Positions 1 through 10,200 of a DNA stretch of 64,000 nucleotides are shown here, in pieces. Made by a program: the position numbers and the translations under genes. The notes beneath the pieces are model-generated. The model ran no database searches. It saw only the letters and a program-made list of their open reading frames with translations, and was not told where the DNA came from. Source of the stretch: Plecoglossus altivelis (taxonomy: Eukaryota > Chordata > Actinopteri > Osmeriformes > Plecoglossidae); the NCBI GenBank assembly GCA_036571765.1, contig BROE01000009.1, positions 12,466,260 to 12,530,259 of the forward strand, written 5' to 3'. Within the stretch, counting starts at the first letter, position 1; every line of letters begins with the position of its first letter.

Positions 1-123
1 TCTTCCTCTTGCTCCTGCTCTGGGAGGGAGTGTGTGTGTGTGTGTGCATTAGTCTTTGTGTGCGTGTGTGTGTGTTTGTGCTCTTCTCCAGCCCTGTCAA
101 CTACGCCCTCTCATCACAATGGG

Positions 124-125
<2 letters not shown>

Positions 126-174
<49 letters not shown>
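126..174. repeat. (CA)n microsatellite
   Basis: This is an uninterrupted CA dinucleotide run of about 49 bp. A shorter TG run lies at 31-48. Confidence 0.97.
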
Positions 175-175
<1 letters not shown>

Positions 176-566
176 GGGCAGCGTCTGAATATAGCAGCGA
201 GTTACCATAGTAATGGGATGGTCATAAGTAGCTCCTGTCAGAGACAGTGATAGGACTGGACAACGCAGTGCACTCCTCTTTTTATCCATGCATCGCTCAT
301 TCCCTTCCTGATATCAGGGAGGGAAAGCAGCCTTCTTCAAATTTACAGAAATGGGGAAGAGGAGCGACAAATAATTCCCACAGAAAAAAAACTTTGGATG
401 CTGATAGGAGCCTGCTGAGACTGGGAGGGCCGGGTCATGATAGCGCCCGGAGACTGCATGTGAGGACATTGCTGTGTGGCTCCAACGTTGTCTTGACGAT
501 GCTGGTCTATAACTACTGCTCCGCTCCATCTAAAGCCTCTCTCACGTGGACGCACAACTGGAGGAC

Positions 567-710
567 CACACACACACACCTGCACACACGTGCACACACA
601 TGCACACACATGCACACACATGCACACACATGCACACACATATGCACACACACATGCACACACACATGCACACACATGCACACACATGCACACACACATG
701 CACACACACA
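567..710. repeat. compound (ACACATGC)n microsatellite
   Basis: CA repeats are interrupted regularly by TGC, giving an 8-10 bp higher-order unit (ACACATGCAC). This is alternating purine-pyrimidine DNA. The open frames here, rich in H and T or in C and V, are artefacts. Confidence 0.95.
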
Positions 711-1825
711 GCAATGGAGGGGGGGAAAGGCATTTTGAATGGTAGTGATAATGCATAAACTATTTAAAAATGCAAGTGTATGATAACCTTTTCTAGAGGG
801 ATGTACTCCAACTTAAAAACGATACCTTAGTAAATGACGGGGCCAAAGAGAGCCAGAGAGGGGGGAGGAGGCAGGGATGATGGGACAGAAACACAAGGAG
901 GAGGTGGGGGGGAAAGGGTGGAAGACAGGGAGAGGATGTGGTGAGGGTGGGGAGTCAAAACAGTTCAGCTCCCACACTAGAGGGCACATCCCCCTTCTCC
1001 CATGGCTGACTAGGTGTGTAAGGGTCACTGCACCAGGGACACGTGTCCAAGAGTGTGTGCCCGTGTGAATGCGTGCAGTCTGAGCGCGTGTGTATATGTA
1101 TGGCGGGGGGAGGGGGATAGGCAACAGCAACGGTGACCCCCCCCCGTCCCCCGTCCTCCCATACTGCCACACGACATGTTGACATGAACCAAGGCAGTCA
1201 GGCACCAATAATACATGAAGAGCTGTTCAGGGCCAATTAGGATCAGTTGTCAGGGGCCCTGGCCCATTAGTGTGTGTGTGCGGGGCGTGGGGCGGGGTGG
1301 CAGGGGCCCGGGCCCGCGCCAGGCGTCGATGCGCTCTGACAGATCCGCTCCTTCTCGTGTCCTCGGCCGGTACAAGCTGATACCAGCCCTGTGCCCACGT
1401 GGCGTGCTGGCGCTGGCCCTTAGTGCTTCCTCACGATGTCTGCTGCCACGGCAGGTCAGCCTCCACAGGGAGGGAGAGAGGGAGGGAGGGAGAGAGGGGG
1501 GGAGGGATGGATGGAGGGGGAGGTGGAAGATGGCAGGGACAGAAGGGTAGAAGAGAGAAATAATTACCCTCTTCTCACCCCCCGCTGCTGCCACCACTTC
1601 CACCCCACACACACACCCACCACACACACAACTGCGCCCTCATCAGAATTGGCCTACATTTTAACTGTGACAAACAAATTACCCACCACAACCAGCGGAC
1701 AGTGTAACATGTACACCCCCCCCCCCCGTTGCCAGTGTGTCCACCGCTGTCCTCAGCCACAGCAGTGACCATGTGTCAATGTGGATCTACATCTGCATCC
1801 GAGGGGAGAAGGGAGGCAAACCCCT

Positions 1826-1933
1826 GCTGTGTGTGTGTGTGTGTGTACGTGTGTGTGTGTACGTGTGTGTGTGTACGTGTGTGTGTACGTGTGTGTGTAC
1901 GTGTGTGTGTACGTGTGTGTGTACGTGTGTGTC
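1826..1933. repeat. (GTGTGTGTAC)n compound microsatellite
   Basis: GT runs are broken at regular 10-12 bp intervals by TAC, with about eight units. Confidence 0.95.
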
Positions 1934-2658
1934 TGTATCCGTTTTCAACACGGACTACCTGTCTTGTCACTCGTCTATGAATACCATGGCGAGTCAAATG
2001 TGAGTCACTCTAATGACCAACTCTGTAGACAGACAGACAGCGCCTCTACAGTGGGAGTGGGTATAACAGGTGTGTGTCTGTGGGTGTGTGTGTGCCTGGC
2101 CCTGACATGCCCATTATGTAAAGCTTTATTCAGGCTGTGAAAGGTGTGCGTATGTCTGTCAGTTCAAGTGAAGAGCAGTTTAACCTTGTGTGTGGTATGA
2201 ATGAGAAGTTATACACCGCGGCGTTGCGCTCGCGCACAAGGAGGTCACATTTCCCGAGGTAAAGCCACGGCTGAATCGAACTCGTCCTCCCAAATCCCGA
2301 CTGCTGACGTGCTCGGCAATATGAGCGACGTTCATTTGGAAATGAAGTCGAGCTTCCAGAGGTGTGGCAGTGGAACCGTAGACATTGGCTAAGTTGTTCT
2401 AAGCTGCGCCGCTCGCCACTTTTTCGGGCTTCGAGACCACGCCAGGGGCCAGGGCTACGACGCAGGCAGAGAGGAGACGCGCAATTCCACTAGCACTCGA
2501 GTCCGCCAGAGCACAACGTCCTCCATCAACCTTTCCTTTCCAGCCTCATCAAACCCATTCAGGCTTCAAGGCTTCATTATTCATCGTCTCAATTACTCAA
2601 CAACTGTTTTCCCCTCGCTCTCTTTTCTCTCCCTTCTTAGTTTTTCTTTTTTCCTCCC

Positions 2659-2775
2659 TCTCTCTCTCTCTCTCTCTCTCTCCCTCTCTCCCTCCCTATC
2701 TCTCTCTCTCCCTCCCTATCTCTTTCTCTCTCCTCTCTGCCTATCTCTCTCTCTCTTCTCTCTGCCTATCTCTCC
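2659..2775. repeat. (CT)n-rich pyrimidine tract with CCCTCCCTATCT units
   Basis: This polypyrimidine run has two near-identical CTCCCTCCCTATCT segments followed by two TCTCTGCCTATCTCTC segments. Confidence 0.9.
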
Positions 2776-3429
2776 CTACATTCTCCTCGGTTGGAAATGA
2801 TCATTTGTTCTTTTATTAGAGCTGATAACATTGTATGAGTGCACTCGCTGAAGAGCTCCCCCCCCCCCCCCCCCCGCTCCTAGCCTCCAGCCTTTCTGAC
2901 GTTCTTATTGGTGCGCACGCTTGCGCTCACCCGCCTTCTTTTATCGTGCGCTTTTCAAGTAATGTTAATAGACTAGAAAATGGAGACGTTTATGAAGCAC
3001 GGGCCGTGTTTATGAAAAAATCCATAAAGAGTGACAGGGGGTGAGGTGAGATAAAAGAAAGATTTTAATAGATTATGGCGAGCGAGAGGGAGGAACCGTT
3101 GACGGATGATGGACGCCACCTCCGGGATTGCTACATTTATTTATAAAAAGAAAAGAAAAAAAAAAACGAATATGAGATTCATTTTGCAGCGTTAGGGATG
3201 AGGTTCGGAGTCCTAATTAATTTGTACAGCCGGTAAGTCCAAATGCACGTGCAACATGCACACTCCCAGGCACGCCCACACACTCGCATTCATGAGCTGT
3301 GTACACATATTCTTCCCTCCCCCATAATCTTTCGATTTTTTTGAGGCTGTTTCTTTACTTAATTAGCTTTCTGTGGTAATTGAAGTGGATGTGCTGGGCT
3401 GGGCTAAGCACATTTTGGGAAGAGGGGGC

Positions 3430-3560
3430 TGATAGTGAGGAAGTAGAGAGGGAGGAAGAGGAGGGGCGGGGAGGAGGAAGAGGAGGGGGAGGAAGAGGAG
3501 TACAAGCAAAAGGAGGGGGAGAAATAGGAGGGAGAGGAGGAAGAGGATATTGGGGGAGGA
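3430..3560. repeat. GGA-rich polypurine tract
   Basis: This is an imperfect (GAGGAG)n polypurine strand of about 130 bp with few pyrimidines. Confidence 0.85.
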
Positions 3561-3715
3561 GGGCTGAAGTGTGCAAGTAAGCACTTTCATGGCAGTGAAA
3601 CAGTCTGTAGGATAAAAAGTGCCATAAAACAAAAGCACTTTGCTTAATTCCCACTATTCATCAAAGAAAAAAGAGCGCAGCGTAGGTTTTCCACTGCCTC
3701 ACACGCGCGTGCAAT

Positions 3716-3818
3716 TCACACACTACAATGCACACACTACAATTCACACACTACAATTCACGCACTACGATTAACGCACTACGATTCACACACTACGATT
3801 CACACACTACGATTCACA
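3716..3818. repeat. 15-bp tandem repeat (CACACACTACGATTC)
   Basis: About seven copies of a 15-bp unit show a gradient of variants: CTACAATT and CTACAATG on the left, CTACGATT on the right. Confidence 0.9.
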
Positions 3819-3906
3819 ACACCACTGGATTTGGGCACCCATATAAAAATATCTAATTGTGTTTTCTCTTCAAACATTATTTCCGCTCTCTCTGGTTTTG
3901 CTTCGC

Positions 3907-3992
3907 ACACACACACACACATGCACACACACACACACAAGCACCCACACACACAAACGCACACACGCACACACACACACACGCACACACTC
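3907..3992. repeat. (CA)n microsatellite, interrupted
   Basis: CA repeats carry scattered TG, AG and CG interruptions. Confidence 0.93.
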
Positions 3993-4377
3993 CGTCCTGA
4001 CCTCTCTCCAGGCCCTTTTGAGAGAGGGAGGTGAGAGAGAGCCTCTCTGCTGTTCAACATGACCCCTGACCTCCCTAACAAGAGGGTCAGATGTGGCTCT
4101 GCACATTGTTTTAGCTCATGTAACCCTCTCGTAAGAAGATTATTCAAATACTCGCTCCTGCCGCACTGTGCCCCGCTAAACCTTTTGATGCTAATTGGCC
4201 ACGTCAGATCCACTTTCCCCACGATGCTTCACCATCCACTTTGACAATGTTCAAAATCCAATATAAATCCTATTGCAGACAGGCGAGGGGCTTCCACAAT
4301 ATTGACTGTCACTCACAATTAGGGGAGCGTGGGAAGGAGAGGGGTTAGCTCACGTTTGGTGGTGGTGAGGGGAGAAC

Positions 4378-4397
4378 GGGGGGGGGGGGGGGGGGGA
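4378..4397. repeat. poly(G) run
   Basis: This is twenty consecutive G. Such runs are hard to sequence, so the length is uncertain. Confidence 0.9.
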
Positions 4398-5384
4398 CCT
4401 GAGGCTGGCCCCGGCTAACTCCCCAAGTGCCCCCTCTCCAATCTGATCAGTGGCCCTGATCTGGCAGCAAATCTCCCAGGGGTGCTCCATTTATCTCTTA
4501 ACAGGGAAAGGGGAGATGTTTAACAGTCGTTCATCTGATTGTGCTGCCGTTCAGAAGTTCTGCGTCTATTGTGCTGGCTGCTCAAAGGGCATTCTGGGAG
4601 ACGGCAAGCGTTCGAATAAGGGTGTGAATAATTATCCGTCTATATTTCCCTGCTGTTAGCTAGGAGTTTGGGTAATGATGGGTCAATCTTGCCCTGTGTG
4701 GCAACCGGCAAGCTTCATGAAGGGTTTTAAAAATCTTCTTGTACTCATTACATAGGAGGTTGGAGTTGAACTTTTTCTTTTTTTTTAATCAGCAAAGAAC
4801 ATGGCGTTGAACATTGCTGTTGCTGCAAATGTTTCACTTCAGAACATGTGCCATATCGGGGGTTTTTTTCTTCTTCTATAAAATGATTGATGTGGTAGAA
4901 CCTTTCAGATCATTTAATTATGCAAATTGAGACAAAACACCAGCCAGGGAGAATCTGCAAGGAATTCCAGATAAACATCAATATAGCGAAACAGGAACAA
5001 ATTGGTACCTACACCTCTGGTCCCTCCTAGTCTATATTAAGGCAGGCCACTGACCACAATCAAATCCTGACGCTATAAAGGCATGTCTCATTAAATATAT
5101 CTTTACTATTATGCTAAATATGACCTCTACACCTGGAACTAATCAAGGGTGTAACTGATAGACGAAAGCATGTAAACAAACCTGGATTAAATCACCCATG
5201 TTCCCTTCCTACAGGTTGATTTGCAGTATTTGCATAAAGAACACTTCCCCAGGCCTGCAGCTATCACATCATAAAGGTTAACTGATCCTGTACGTCCAGT
5301 ATGATGAGGGATCTGGCGGCACGCCAGGGCTTTGACAGACGGTGCGAAAAGAGACTTGGAGCAGGCTTACAGACACATGGACAG

Positions 5385-5458
5385 AGACACAGACGGACAC
5401 ACAGACGGACGGACAGACAGACAGACAGACAGACACACACACAGACAGACAGACACAC

Positions 5459-5500
<42 letters not shown>
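5385..5500. repeat. (ACAG)n / (CA)n compound microsatellite
   Basis: ACAGACGG and ACAG tetranucleotide units pass into a pure CA run (about 5456-5500). A C-run plus CA follows at 5583-5622. Confidence 0.95.
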
Positions 5501-5501
<1 letters not shown>

Positions 5502-5584
5502 GCATCCATCAGACAAGTCCGTCGGTCGGAAGGACCAAGGTGTCACCACAAACATGCTAATCCTCAACACAACAGCCCTCACCC

Positions 5585-5615
<31 letters not shown>

Positions 5616-7034
5616 ACACACATCCCCCGACAGAGGGACATGCTGGACCAAACTGGGTCCGTTCACCGGGACATTCTGTCTCCCCGTAGACCGGAGTGAA
5701 GGACACATTTAACTGTCAAATATACAGTAATACCCTCTTCTAGCCAGAAACCAAGTCATTGATATTCCCTCAACGTTTTGCTATTACTTGCATCTAGTTA
5801 GTCATATTTTACCATCACATTAAGAGACGACATTATAATTTCCAAATTTGCCTGTGCGACACCAGACTGATGACATTCTCCAGAAAATAATTAAGATTAC
5901 AGAAAAAAAGCACCAGAGCCATCTAGCTCGTCCTCTCCTCCTCCTCTCCTCCTCCTCCTCTCCTCCCACCCCTCCTTTTTTAATCACTAATTATTTCCCA
6001 AAGTGAGAAGAGAGGTTGTAAGGGGGGGGGTGAGGAGGGTTATTTAGTTCCAGAATGCAACCCCTTCTCCATCTTACAGTGTGTCGTTGCCAGGGCCTTA
6101 TTCGTCATGGCGGTGTGGAGACAACAGTCTTCGTCACCGTGGAGAATACTCATTACAGTGGAGTCATGGGGGGGTGGGCGGGGGGGGCAACGCATCTGCA
6201 TGCTCACAGCGAGGGGCTAATTGTATCAATATGTAAAAAATCCCCCCATTGCCCCCCAAACACAGAGAAGGGCTGTTCAATATATTTTGCTGATGTAATT
6301 GAACAGAGTAGGAAGCTGTGTATGGAGAAGGGGAGGGAGGAGGGGGAGGGAGGCGAGGTGGGGGAGGGACGAGATGAGACATGCAGTGAGATGAGGCAAA
6401 GCCGCAGAGTTCAGCTTAGAAACTTCTAAGCAAACAAGGCAGTCTCACCCGCTCTTCTGGTATTTTCCTTGTATAATTTAACGAATCGCCCGGGCCGCGG
6501 CTTGCACTTTCTTTTTTTTTTCTCTCCAGAAAACCAAACATTGGTCACAAAGCACTGGTGAAAGCCAGCCTGACTTACACCAGCCATTCTTCCTCGTTCG
6601 ACCACGTTGCTTAAGACCGCAACCTTAAACACAATGAACAGAGCCATCCCAGAGATACAAAAGGGGAGAGGCGGCCCACCTCAACACCAGAGCCAAAGAC
6701 ACGTGTTCTCACTCACGGGGGGCTTAGAGAGTGAGCTGCAGGACAGTGTGGAGGAGATGGACCCTGGACTTGTTGACAGTACCTTGACAACTGAAATCCT
6801 GTAAACTACACGCAGAGTAAACAACCGAGGCAGCCGGCCGTGAACCCACCACCGCACTTCCTCCCTGCTCCCTTTCAAACGCCGTTGGTTGGCGAATGAT
6901 ATGACGGAGGGGGCTTTGTTTGTTGGGTTTGATTTAAACAGACACAGACATGTTACCCCCCCCCTCCCCCTCTTATCAAGCACCGCAGGCCCTTCAGTCT
7001 CCCACCCCTACCAACCCTGGGGGGTCCCTCCTAC

Positions 7035-7230
7035 CCTGAGGGCCTGGCTGTAGGGCCCGATGTTGGCGGGGGCCCAGTGGGACAGGCTCTGGACGTGCAG
7101 GGCCTCTCTCTGGTGGAAGGTATCCTCCTCTTCCTTCTCCTTCTCCTCTGGGGCTGGCTGGGGCCAGTCCTGCAGCAGACAGTCCACCTGGAGGAGCTGG
7201 CCAGGGGGCAAAGGGGCCTGCACACACACC
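7035..7230 (-). CDS. dph6: dph6 exon 12 (end of first and start of second RidA/YjgF-like domain)
   Basis: This exon has 196 nt, with acceptor ctccccag before 7230 and donor gtagga from 7034. It encodes VCVQAPLPPGQLLQVDCL, which fits the last strand of a RidA domain (typically PPxRxCVxxxLP). A glutamate- and lysine-rich insert follows, then HVQSLSHWAPANIGPYSQA. The SxWAPANIGPYSQA motif opens the second RidA-like domain of long, fungal-type Dph6 proteins. It ends in phase 0. The continuation (AGQIAL-like motif) was not found in 1-7034 and should lie left of this window. Confidence 0.9.
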
Positions 7231-10200
7231 CTGGGGAGAGATGGATGGATGAATGGAGAGAGGAAAGAAGAAAGGGAAGAAGGGAGGGAAGGGACACGTG
7301 AGGTGGAGGGAACGGAGGCTGTCAGACGACGCCCACAAAAGTCCTGCCGGTAGGTTAGGAGGAAGGCTTTCCCTTGTAAGGTGCTGCGTGCAACGTGCGT
7401 TTCAGACAGCGTGTGGGAGAAAGCGTGTTGGAGGGAGCGTGTTGGAGGGAGCGTGTTGGAGGGAGCATGTTGGAGGGAGCATGTTGGAGGGAGCGTGTTG
7501 GAGGGAGCATGTTGGATCGGAGCGACTGTCTGGGTCTAGGGCACGTCCCTCATCGCTTGGGAACAGCCGCCTCGGGCACGTCACTGTTGCTGAGCCGGAG
7601 CCGTTTGCGACGGTGGCGTGTTGATCCCGGGAGCGTGGTCTGGACGGAGCCACTGCCGCACTCTAGGATGGGAAGCATGTTGGAGGAGCTGTTCGGAGCG
7701 GGACTGCCACTGTTGAGGGCAGTGTTGGAGCGGCAGCATGCTTGGAGCGAGCATCAGTTGGAGTGAGCGTTCGTTAGGCAGGGAGCATGGTGGAGGAGAT
7801 GCTTAGAGCGCCGAAGCATGCCTCTGCGGGGAGACGATGTTGTGAGCGCACATGTCTGGACGGGACGCCGTGGTCGGAGGGACGGCGTTGTCAATTGCGC
7901 AGCGGAGCAGTGTCTGGAAGGGAGCACGGGTTGGAAGAGCAAGTGTGCCAGGACGGTTCGTCTCGCACTGCGCAAAGCCGAGGGTCGCCAGACCAAGTGT
8001 GTCCTGTCGACGGCACGTTGGAAGAGCCCGAAAAGTCCTCCATGCCGCCCACGTACCAAGCGATGACCCAGACCACCAATCTGCTCACGCCGCCAACCTG
8101 TCCTCTCCAACTCACCTGCACAACCACACCACAACCAGAGCAGGGACACAAAACACGTATCCAAGATGGTCAACGTTGGTCTGGCTCTTCTTTAGGACAG
8201 TGTGAGGACAGTGTAGGACGCTGAACCACCAGAGAGCTAATGCACTGAATCATTCTATGTCCACCATCTTTAGACGCAGAGGTAAGACAAGGTCAGGGAA
8301 GAAAACAAGCCTCTCTCCCAAGCATCCTGAGATAAAGATTGGAGTTTGTTTTGCCTTTGTCAATGCTGGCATTGTCTCTGAACACTTCACACACACATAC
8401 ACACAAGAAAATAGGCCCTCGTACAAAGAAGGTTCTTCATTAAATATTAACTTGTTTAATATTGTCTCTGCCCTCTGAAGGCTGAGCAGCCCTGCACCAC
8501 CATCAACATTAAATATGCTTTTCATCTCCCCTTCCCGTTTCTTGGTAGAAAAACTAAAAAGGAGAGAAGAAAGACTGAAGGAGATGCTCTGGTAAAAGCA
8601 TACGCTTCCAAAGTTCTGCAGGGCAAAATATACACCAGAAGCCAACCGACCCACCCAGCATGCGTGTGTGTCAGCGTAGCAAAGGCGAGGGGCCAATCTT
8701 CTCCACATCGTGTTCATCTTGAAGGGTCTCTCCCCGTTTGCCCGCGGCCCCCAGCCCGCCCTGCTGACATCCTGCGTCTCTGACACGCACCAGAGCGCTC
8801 GCCTCGCCGTCAAGGACCGAACTAGTGGGATTCGTCTAAACTGTTCGAGCGCGCTTCGCTAACATTAGAAGGAGGAAGGTGAACAGGGGCCTAAGAACTT
8901 GTCTCCTTCGTCCTGTATGTTTGGAGGGCTAAACCTTGCTTCGAGAAATGGAACCCCCACACACAGCACCACCGCATCCTTCCAAGGAAGAACATGTGTT
9001 TTTTTTGATGTAATTCTTTTATCTGGCGCTTGCGTGTATAAAATATCACCCCTGGTCAAACTCATCCCCAACTGTCTCTTTCAGATCTTTACAAAATAAA
9101 TAAAAAATAGTTATAATTTTCACTTGATCGAAGCAACCATGGATTATTAGGAGTCTGGGCTCTGTGGTGTATGTGTGTGCGCTTTCTGTTGTTGTTTTGT
9201 TTTGTTACCCTTTTAAGAAGCAAGAGAATTCTCCAGTAGCTGAGTACTGGCAGGAGATAGGATGTGTGTGGGATTTGTAGCACTCTGATACAATACTTTG
9301 TTTAGGGCAGTGCTTTTCCGCCTTTTTTCCTCCTCTCTCTACCTCTCCCTCCTTCCTTCCATCCCTCCATACCTAACTGCCTCTGTAGTGAACAATACTG
9401 TACCTTGCAGCAGTGTAAAGGCAGCCATGGTCTGGTTGTGGATTCCTGGGTCTGGACTGTGAAGCCCTGAGATCCCTGATATCCACTGGTATCCTCTGGC
9501 TGTCCTGAGAGAGCAGGAGGGGGGCTGACCTGTGGGGGGAGGACATTCATAAAACTCCTCTAAGAGCTCGACAGCTCCATGATTCAATAGGTTTGGACTG
9601 GTTAGGGAGACAAAGGGGGGGAAAGATATCCTTAGACTGCAGGTAAACTAAGTTCTGTTTCCAAACTAAAAGCAGAACGAGGTGTGGAAGTCCGGTCGTG
9701 CACAGACTGCAGCCGGTGAAGTAGGAGTCCGGAAACGTTCGTCGGAAACGTTCTGGGGACGACCAGCACTCGTCAACCATCATTCAAACGTACAGCCATC
9801 GTGGCGCTGACCACGTCACACAGACAACCCAGGGATATATCACACGCAGACACAGACGCAAACACGCAGAAACACGCGCACGTCTCACCATGGGCCAACT
9901 GACAACTAAGGTCGCCGCTTGATGTAAATTCTCGCTGGATGTCTTGGGCTTGATCAGCATATTCAGCCTCCTCTGTCATCTTGTCGATGGCAGTCTGGCA
10001 AGGACAAGAAGGAAGGGGCCGAGCCCCAGCTAGCCAAGCCTGAAATCAAACACCAGAGGAGGGGGGTTAGGTAGGGCTGAAGGAGGGGGTGTACATCAAA
10101 CCAAACATGCACCCAACACACAATCGGAGGCAAAATGGCACATAATTATACATTTTCAATAACTCAACCCAAGGCAGGCTCTGCATGTCACTCATCTATT

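Larger units (their letters stand above)
1..7034. other. dph6 intron / region of unseen 3' exons; no exon recognised
   Basis: This lies left of the last visible dph6 exon. I looked for the rest of the second RidA domain (an AGQIAL-like motif on the minus strand) and did not find it. The region is mostly simple repeats: CA at 126-174, a CA/ATGC compound at 567-710, GGGA at 1470-1530, GT/AC at 1826-1933, CT at 2659-2775 and CA at 3907-3990. Unique AT-rich sequence occurs at 2930-3240 and 4640-5280. Open frames across the CA/GT tracts (for example 343-756) are repeat artefacts. Confidence 0.7.

Noticed and set aside
3716..3818. Regular short repeats resembling a CRISPR array
   Set aside because: Units are directly abutting with no unique spacers, and the genome is eukaryotic. 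The same applies to 7423-7517, 22376-22470 and 62509-62650.
8115..8173. Strong donor-like GTGCAG/gtgagt on the minus strand, candidate for the missing dph6 exon 11
   Set aside because: The frame ending in the correct phase gives a hydrophobic VVVWLC-type peptide without any RidA feature, and no matching acceptor is seen.
8250..8813. 187-codon open frame, minus strand
   Set aside because: It has no recognisable domain, intronic context and mixed composition. It is likely a chance open frame.
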